From the NCBI GenBank assembly GCA_963715045.1, contig CAVQRC010000010.1, positions 25,550 to 89,549 on the forward strand: a DNA stretch of 64,000 bases, given 5' to 3'. Made by a program: the position numbers and the translations under genes. This document shows, one piece after another, positions 57,247 through 64,000 of the stretch; the stretch's first letter is position 1, and every line of letters begins with the position of its first letter. The notes beneath the pieces were generated by a model, which saw only the letters and a list, made by a program, of their open reading frames with translations, had not been told where the DNA came from and did not search any database. Source of the stretch: CAVQRC01 sp963715045 (GTDB taxonomy: Bacteria > Planctomycetota > Planctomycetia > Pirellulales > Lacipirellulaceae).

Positions 57247-60200
57247 TGGCTGATGGCGAACTCCAAGATGTACCGCAGACGGAGTACGCATCCGCGCAGA
57301 TCGACGTTGTCTGTGATCGGTTCGAAGCAGCATGGAAGACGGGTGAAGCATCGCCGATCGACGAAGTCGTACAACAGGCGCCGCAGGCTGTGCGGGGTGA
57401 GCTGCTGCTGCAGTTGCTCTTGGTCGAGTTGCACTGGCGGCTCAGACGCAATGAGCATCCCGACCAGCACGACTATGAACGACGGTTCCCGGACCACGTG
57501 GACGTGGTCCACAGCGCGTTCCGTCGGCTGGGCTGTGAAGCCTCTCTTGTCGACACGGCAGACAGAGACCGGGACACGTCCGTTTCATCGGCGACTGCCC
57601 AACACGGGCTACAACAGGCCAGCAATGAAGCGGACGAGCTCCTGCCCGGCCAAATTGGGCGCTACCAGGTGCGGTCGCTGCTCGGCCAGGGCGCCTTTGG
57701 CAACGTTTACCTGGCATATGACGATCAACTCGACAGGCAGGTCGCCATCAAGGTTCCACGCCCCGAGCGGATTGTCGGCGCTGCCGATGTGGAGGTGTAC
57801 CTGACTGAAGCGCGTGTGGTGGCCAACCTTGACCATCCGCATATCGTCCCGGTGCATGATGTGGGTCGTACGGAAGACGACCGCTGTTTTGTGGTTTCCA
57901 AATTCATCGAGGGGCGTGACCTGCGCGGCCTGATCGAAGAGCACCGGCCATCGTATGAGTATTCGGCCCAGCTCGTCGCAACGATCGCCGAGGCCCTGCA
58001 CTATGCCCACCAGCAACAGATCACCCATCGCGATATCAAGCCCTCCAACATCCTGGTGGACGCGGCCGGCACACCGTACGTAGCCGATTTCGGTCTGGCA
58101 TTAAAGGATGAGGACTTCGGCCGTGGCCCCAGTTTCGCCGGCACCCCCTCGTACATGAGCCCCGAACAGGCACGCGGTGAGGGACATCTAGTCGACGGCC
58201 GGTCAGACGTTTTCAGCCTTGGAATTGTATTGTATGAGCTGCTGACCGGTGTGCGGCCCTTCACGGGTTCGAGCTGGCGGGAAGTCACCGACTCGATCGC
58301 GAAAATTGACGCCCGGCCGCCGCGTATGATCGACGACACCATCCCGAAGGAACTGGAGCGTATTTGCCAAAAGGCTCTGTCCAAGCGCGTGACCGACCGC
58401 TACAAGACCGCCAAGGACTTGGCAGAAGATTTGCAATACTTCTTGGCAGAGCGAGAAACTTCATCCCTCCCGAAGAGCGACTCGGCCAGATCGGGTGAGC
58501 CGCCGACCGATCGACCCGCTAAGATCGTGCCCAAGGGACTGCGGTCGTTCGACGCGGGCGACGCCGATTTCTTCCTGGAGTTGCTACCGGGACCCCGGGA
58601 CCGCGACGGCTTGCCCGAGAGCATTCGCTTCTGGAAGACGCGGATCGAGGAGACCGATCGGGATCGGACGTTCCGCGTGGGACTGATCTACGGCCCGTCG
58701 GGCTGCGGGAAGTCGTCGCTGGTGAAGGCGGGATTGCTGCCCCGCCTGGCCGAGCATGTTGTCCCAGTCTACGTCGAGGGGACAGGAACCGAAACGGAAT
58801 CGCGCCTGCGGCGGTCCCTCCGCGACCGCTGCCCCGACCTGCCGGCCGATATCAGTCTGATCGACACATTGGCGACTCTTCGCCGCGGACGTGGCATCGC
58901 GCCCGGCACGAAGGTGCTCATCGTCATCGACCAGTTCGAGCAGTGGCTGCACGCCGCACATGGAGATGAGGGCACCGAACTTGTCCAAGCCCTGCGGCAT
59001 TGTGATGGAGCGCGACTTCAATGCATCACCATTGTGCGGGATGATTTCTGGATGGCGGCCACACAGTTCATGCGGGAGTTTGATCTCCGACTTGTCGAAG
59101 CGGAGAATTGCCATGCTGTCGATCGATTCCTTCCACGCCACGCGGAAAAGGTACTGGCGTCATTCGGCCGCGCATTCGGTGAATTACCGGAGGACACGAG
59201 CAAAACGAGTGACGAGCAGGAAGGTTTTCTCAAACGTGCCGTGAGCGGTCTGGCCGAAGAAGGCAAGGTCGTCTGCGTGCGACTTGCCCTGTTTGCCGAA
59301 ATGGTCAAGGGCAAGCCATGGACACCGGCAACGTTGGCAGATGTGGGGGGCACAGAAGGTGTTGGCGTCACGTTCCTCGAGGAGACCTTCAGTGCATCAA
59401 CAGCCTCGCCCGAGCATCGCTTGCACCAAGAGGCCGCTCGCGGTGTCCTGAAGGCCCTGCTTCCTGCAAGCGGTACCGACATCAAAGGCGCTACGCGGTC
59501 CTTTGACGAGTTGCTCGCCGCATCTGGTTATTCACGACGGCCTGACGAGTTTGATGACTTGGTCCACATACTCGATGGCGAAATCCGCCTCATCACGCCG
59601 ACCGACGCCGCCGGCATCGAGATCGAGGACGCCCGACCCACCAAGAAATACTACCAACTCACGCACGACTACCTCGTGCCTTCATTACGGGCATGGCTGA
59701 CTCAGAAGCAGAAGGAAAGCTGGCGCGGCCGGGCCGAAATGTGCCTGCAGGAGCGTACGACGCAGTGGCACCGCGGACGGCTGGCCAGACTCCTGCCGGG
59801 TCCGCTGGAGTACGTGAGAATTCTGGCCGCCGTGCCGCGAAGACAACGGACAGCCGCGGCAACGAACCGTCCTGCGGGCAGCCACGCGCCGCCACGGCAC
59901 GATCGCGGCGGCCATGGCTCTGGTCTTTACCCTGCTGGGTTGGGGAAGTTGGCAAATCAACCGAACGCGAGAAGCACGTCGGCTGGTTCAGGCGATCGTC
60001 ACGGCGAAGTCAGCAGAACTGCCGCATCTGCTTGCCAATGACTTGCCTGCTTACCGCCGCTGGGCCAACGAATCGCTAAAAAGAATAGCTGACGACACGC
60101 ATGCCGACCCGGTGAAAAGGCTCAACGCGAGCCTCGCGATGGTGGAGGTCGACAGAGATCAAGTGCGCCTACCTCCACCCGCGGCTTCTGGATTGCTTAG

Positions 60201-61951
60201 TCGAAGAATTCCCGGTGATCCGCAACAGCCTGGAGCCTTACAAGTCGGAGTTCACTGCCGCGCTTTGGAAGACGCTGCACGATACGGCAGAAGATCCGGA
60301 ACACCGCTTCCGTGCGGGCATGGCATTGGCAGAGTACACATCGCCTGACGCCGGACAGTGGACCGACCTGGACGCCGACTTCCTCGCCGGTCACCTGCTC
60401 GATTCCAACCCCGACGATCAACCGGCTCTCCGAGGCTACCTTGCGCCGATCGGCGCTCGGCTCGTGCGCCCCCTCGAGGTAAAATTCCGCGATCCTTCGG
60501 CCCGGGAGAGCGTCCGACAGGCCGCCGCAAACGCCTTGGTCGACGTCGCAAGAGCCGATGTGGCGCGTCTGGCCAGCCTGGCCAGTGAAGCGACGCCCGC
60601 GCAGTATCGCATTCTGTTTCCCGCGATATCGGGCGAATCGGTCGACGCCGACAGGGTTCGCACGACTTTGGTCTCCATTGCCCGCGAGCAGCCGAAGGAG
60701 GAAGCCTCCGAGGTAGGGCGAGTCGCCCTGGGCAAGCGGCGGGCTGGGGCAGCGATCAGCCTGATCCGCCTCGACGAGCCGGAACCTGTTCTCGACGTTT
60801 TCCACTTTGATGACGACCCCGAGTCGTTGACTCAGTTCGTGCATCGGCACAAAGACCGTGGCGTCACGCCCGCACGATTGATCGCGTGCCTCGAGCAGGC
60901 ATCCGACGTGTACGAAAGATTCGGCCTGATACTGGCGCTTGGCGAATTCGAATCGTCGGATCTCCCCACAGCCGATCGCGAGGCAATCGTGACGAAGCTG
61001 GCCACCTGGTATGGCAATGACCCGAGTTCGGCCATTCACGGTGCCTGCGGTTGGTTGTTGCGAAAATGGGCGCTCGACGAACAGGTCGATGGGGTCAACC
61101 ACACCCTCTTGGCGTATGATGCGACCGGCGAGCGGGAGTGGTTTGTCCAGAAAATCGGGAATAGCCATTTCACGTTCATCGTCTTTCCGCCCGGCGAGTT
61201 CCTCATGGGATCACCCGATTCCGAAGGCAGCCGCGGGAAGGATGAAACGTTACACAAGGTGCAAGTGACCGGGCCGCTCGCAGTGTGCGATCGCGAGGTG
61301 ACCGTCGCCCAGTGGCTCGAGTTCGACAAGAGTACCGACACCAAGTACGGGTATTCCCAGGATCACAGCGCGACCCCTGGGCATCCGACCAACACACCCG
61401 ATTGGTACATGGCGGTCGAATACTGCCGTTGGCTGACCCAAAAAGCCGGTCTGGACGAGGCAGACCAATGCTACGACGGTTGCGCGGGAATTTCCGAGGA
61501 TCAGCTCGAGGCATTGCGAGACGGTCGCACCGTGCCCAGGAACTGGCCGTTTCATCCCGAGCGGCGTGGATTCCGCCTCCCGACGAACGCGGAGTGGGAG
61601 TACATTGGCCGCGCTGGTACGCGCACCACCTATGGTTTCGGAAGTGATCGACAGTTGCTAGGTCACTATGGATGGTTCATGGACAACTCCGGGAGCAAGG
61701 CACACATCGGGAGTGAGCTACGCCCCAACTTTCACGGGCTTTTTGATGTCCACGGGAATGTCTGGGAGTGGTGCCACGAATGGGATACGATGAGGTTGGA
61801 CGGCGAACGCCGTCTTCTTCGTGGGGGCGGTTGGAACAACACTTCCCCGTATTGCCGTTCTGCGAACCGCGACGGCGGTTTTCCCACGGAGCGCAACGCA
61901 ACCTACGGGTTTCGTGTGGTTTGGCGCGTTGGCGGCCGGGACTCTTCTTGA
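57246..61951 (+). CDS. Ser/Thr kinase-nSTAND-FGE fusion protein, paralogue 2 (two frameshifts)
   Basis: About 1568 codons. Kinase domain (about 136-395): GQGAFG, VAIKVP, HRDIKPSN, DFGLALK, SDVFSLGIVLYEL, all catalytic residues present. nSTAND-type NTPase (about 425-800): DADFFLELLPGPRDRDGLP, Walker A GPSGCGKSS, IVIDQFEQWLHAAHG and a winged-helix-like end YYQLTHDYLVPSLR. One membrane helix near 890 (AMALVFTLLGWGSWQI). HEAT-like helices follow. The FGE-like domain (about 1308-1560) has FPPGEFLMGSPDSEG, FRLPTNAEWEYIGRAG, HGNVWEWCHEWD and LLRGGGWNNTSPYCRSA. Only one Cys lies at the FGE active-site region, so it may bind rather than oxidise. Frame breaks near 59830 and 60165 are probably indels. 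Coupled to the ECF sigma gene. Confidence 0.9.
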
Positions 61952-62071
61952 AGACCTTCACGGGGAGATTCGCACCTCAAAGAAGTCCTCGCCAATATCC
62001 GATGCGCCGCATCACCGTGGATGAGCAGATGGGACTTGGGCGAGCCCAAAGCTGTCAACGGGCGGCGATGG

Positions 62072-62819
62072 TTAACGCTTGCGGACACGCAAGAAACCAA
62101 CCATTCCAACCAAGCCAAGTAGTGTGAGCGATCCGGGTTCGGGAATCGTGATGACCCGGCGGTCGCTGGATACCCCGACCAATTCCACCAGGTTGCCATT
62201 GGCATCGGTCAAATACACATCAAGTACTTCATCGCTTCCAGCGGTGGGAGTGAATGCGGTACCCAATGCAGGCGGCAGCCCGTCAAACGACGATTCAAAC
62301 TCGAAAGTCTGGGCCGGATCTGTGACCAGGATCGTGCCCGCGAGCGGGCCGCTCAGGAACTCAAAGGCAAAGCTGCTTCCGGTCAAGAACACATCGCCGG
62401 ACACAAAACTGGAAGGATCTCCAGTGGTAAACCCAGGGTCCGTGGGATCCTGCACAACGTTGGTGATGACTCCCGTGTAGTCGGCGCCGGTAAACGGACC
62501 GACCGCTCCGAAGCGGTAAATCCCCCAAGACGTTGCTGCCCTCGAATGCCCAACCCACCGGTGAGAAGTCGATCGAGTCGGAAACCTGTGCCTCGCGGAC
62601 GATTCCGGTGCTGGAAATACCGAACAAATCGTCGAAGAACAGGTCCTGGCCCGTCGGGTTGATCGATGCGTTGGCAAAAACCGTGACGTCTTGGATCGCC
62701 CTGGCACTGGGAAAGAGGGTGGTACCGGCCTGGATGGGGTCAGCCTGGACTGCCGGCAGCGCCGCCACAAGCAGTGTCAAGCCGATGAATGCAAACTGGA
62801 AACAGAGGCGTGCGGTCAT
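62072..62819 (-). CDS. PEP-CTERM secreted protein (frameshifted)
   Basis: About 249 residues. Signal peptide FAFIGLTLLVAALPAVQA. The body (SIDFSPVGWAFEGSNVLGDL; then after a break near 62510 WGIYRFGAVGPFTGADYTGV) resembles other uncharacterised planctomycete PEP-CTERM proteins. The C-terminus has IPEPGSLTLLGLVGMVGFL and RVRKR. GAGGAG about 11 nt upstream supports the ATG at 62819. It is convergent with the kinase fusion gene; 120 bp between them hold no clear terminator. Confidence 0.82.
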
Positions 62820-62943
62820 TTGCGAGATTCTCCTCAAAGTGGGCAAGAGTTATTCGGCGGAATTGTGGTCGAACGCCAGGTGAGCGGCGTCGCTGACTGA
62901 GCCGATGAGCCGCTCATCCGCCGCGCGAGTAGCGGGGTTCGGG

Positions 62944-64000
62944 TTAAAGGCTCGTGAAGCTTCCGAAGAAGTTGTCCCCTTCGTCAGTCGCCTTGTTCCA
63001 GCGAATCCAGAATCTGGAAAAGGCGTCCAATTCGACGGACCCGCCCTCATCGTTGAACACACCTCCACCTTGCCCCAGCCCGCCGTCACGTCCCGAACCG
63101 GTTCCGCGGCGTGCCCAGTTAGCAAAGACGTAACTGCGGAGGAGCGACGCGGTCGAACCGGACACGTTGTAGAGGCCGCCTCCCTGTCCGTTGCCCCCTA
63201 CGGTGCCGCGCCCCCCCTGGGCCCGATTGCCGCTGAGCAGCGAGTTCGACACGGTGGTCGCCGCGGCCTCGAGATTGGCGATTCCGCCTCCCTGGCCGTC
63301 GCCTCCGGCTCCGCCGGTTCCCCTCCCACCAACCGCCCGGTTGGCGACAATCCAGGAGTGCGAAACGAACACCTCGCCGGCCACACCGAATGGTGCTCCC
63401 AGCGAGCCCACGGCGACGCCGCCGCCCAGCCCGTCTCCCCCGGCAGTTCCCCTGCCGCCAACCGCCGTGTTGTGCGAGATCAGGCTACGCTCGACACTTC
63501 CCTCGACTCCTCCCAGGAAATTGAAGAAGAACACGCCGCCCCCAACTCCCAGGCTTCCGTTCTGTTCCGCACCGTTCGCTCCGGCGATGGCCCGATTGTG
63601 GCTGAGGGAACTGTCCGCGACCGCCGCGATTCCCTGGTAGGCAAGAATGGCTCCGCCGTACGCGTTATTGGGACCGTCAGCTTGGGGGATGGAGTCGAGC
63701 GGCAACGTGACCTCGTTGTTGCTGCCGCCCAGCGCATTGTTTCGCGCGAAGGTTGTGTGGCGGACCGTCAGATCCCCACCCGCGAAGGTCGGGTCGAGGG
63801 CCGGGGTCAACGAACCGGAACTGATTGCCCCGCCGAGTGCGTGGCCGTTGTGGAAGGGGCTCACGCTGTCGGAACCACCCACCGCCTCGTTGCGTTGGAA
63901 TATGCTGTCGCGAACCGAAAGCGTCGAATCGTTGCCGATCGCTCCGCCGCCGGCAATCGCGGCGAAATCGCCTTTCCCGCCGCTGCCAGCCAGTGCTACG
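62944..64000 (-). CDS. beta-helix surface protein, partial at window edge
   Basis: At least 352 residues remain, open to the edge of the window. Repeats of about 25-30 residues follow the pattern SLISHNTAVGGRGTAGGDG, GGGVFFFNF and NRAVGGRGTGGAGGDGQGGG: Asn ladders and Gly-rich turns of a right-handed parallel beta-helix. The C-terminus (RWNKATDEGDNFFGSFTSL) lacks a PEP-CTERM signal. The true start lies beyond 64000. Probably an exported surface or adhesin-like protein. Confidence 0.85.
   Translation of the reverse strand, partial: VALAGSGGKGDFAAIAGGGAIGNDSTLSVRDSIFQRNEAVGGSDSVSPFHNGHALGGAISSGSLTPALDPTFAGGDLTVRHTTFARNNALGGSNNEVTLPLDSIPQADGPNNAYGGAILAYQGIAAVADSSLSHNRAIAGANGAEQNGSLGVGGGVFFFNFLGGVEGSVERSLISHNTAVGGRGTAGGDGLGGGVAVGSLGAPFGVAGEVFVSHSWIVANRAVGGRGTGGAGGDGQGGGIANLEAAATTVSNSLLSGNRAQGGRGTVGGNGQGGGLYNVSGSTASLLRSYVFANWARRGTGSGRDGGLGQGGGVFNDEGGSVELDAFSRFWIRWNKATDEGDNFFGSFTSL

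Noticed and set aside
41707..61951. Diversity-generating retroelement with the FGE-like domain as variable protein
   Set aside because: No reverse transcriptase gene and no template repeat were seen in the window; kept only as a check.

Overview
The window is about 64 kb of GC-rich bacterial DNA that looks like a planctomycete, most likely of the Pirellulales. The reasons are the gene families: DUF1501, DUF1080 and DUF1559 proteins, twin-arginine Gfo/Idh/MocA oxidoreductases, PEP-CTERM proteins, dockerin-like VDGEDFLIWQ repeats, an LExRxLL N-terminal motif, and an ECF sigma factor beside a giant Ser/Thr kinase. This assignment is inferred from gene content; no rRNA gene is present.

Region 1 (0.3-8.0 kb) is a coherent signalling and stress module. 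A histidine kinase carries both a LOV-type flavin PAS domain and a FixL-type haem PAS domain, and a receiver-only regulator follows it. Next come a BON protein, a sigma-54-dependent response regulator, a tandem universal stress protein, a hemerythrin-like protein and a phosphotransferase/ATPase. Three good sigma-54 promoter matches lie in front of the BON, stress-protein and hemerythrin genes, which suggests one light/oxygen-controlled regulon.

Region 2 (8.0-28.1 kb) is typical planctomycete catabolic and secreted-protein content: oxidoreductase, beta-helix/dockerin protein, TIM-barrel isomerase, DJ-1 protein, DUF1501, PEP-CTERM protein, thioesterase, D-aminoacylase-like amidohydrolase, sodium symporter, BNR-type secreted protein, a large secreted protein and an esterase. 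An overlapping ATP-grasp ligase/zinc peptidase pair closes it. Several families of dispersed palindromic or leader-like repeats lie between these genes.

Region 3 (28-41.6 kb) holds a NYN-LOTUS RNase-like protein, DUF1080, DinB and oxidoreductase genes, a propionyl-CoA synthetase/CoA-transferase pair, a secreted FAD oxidoreductase, an exported nickel superoxide dismutase, a truncated DUF1559 pseudopilin-like protein and a lipoprotein.

Region 4 (41.7-64 kb) is framed by two paralogous ~1570-residue proteins joining a Ser/Thr kinase, an nSTAND-type NTPase, a membrane segment and a formylglycine-generating-enzyme-like domain. One is translationally coupled to an ECF sigma factor. Between them lie decayed PEP-CTERM genes, a possible structured RNA, an acyltransferase, an iodotyrosine-deiodinase-like flavoprotein, ORFan genes, an intact IS4-family element and a RibD-like reductase.

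Many genes (at least 15) are split by single-base frameshifts while both flanks keep clean coding sequence. That pattern fits indel errors in the source assembly better than decay, so I describe those genes as single loci with approximate break points.
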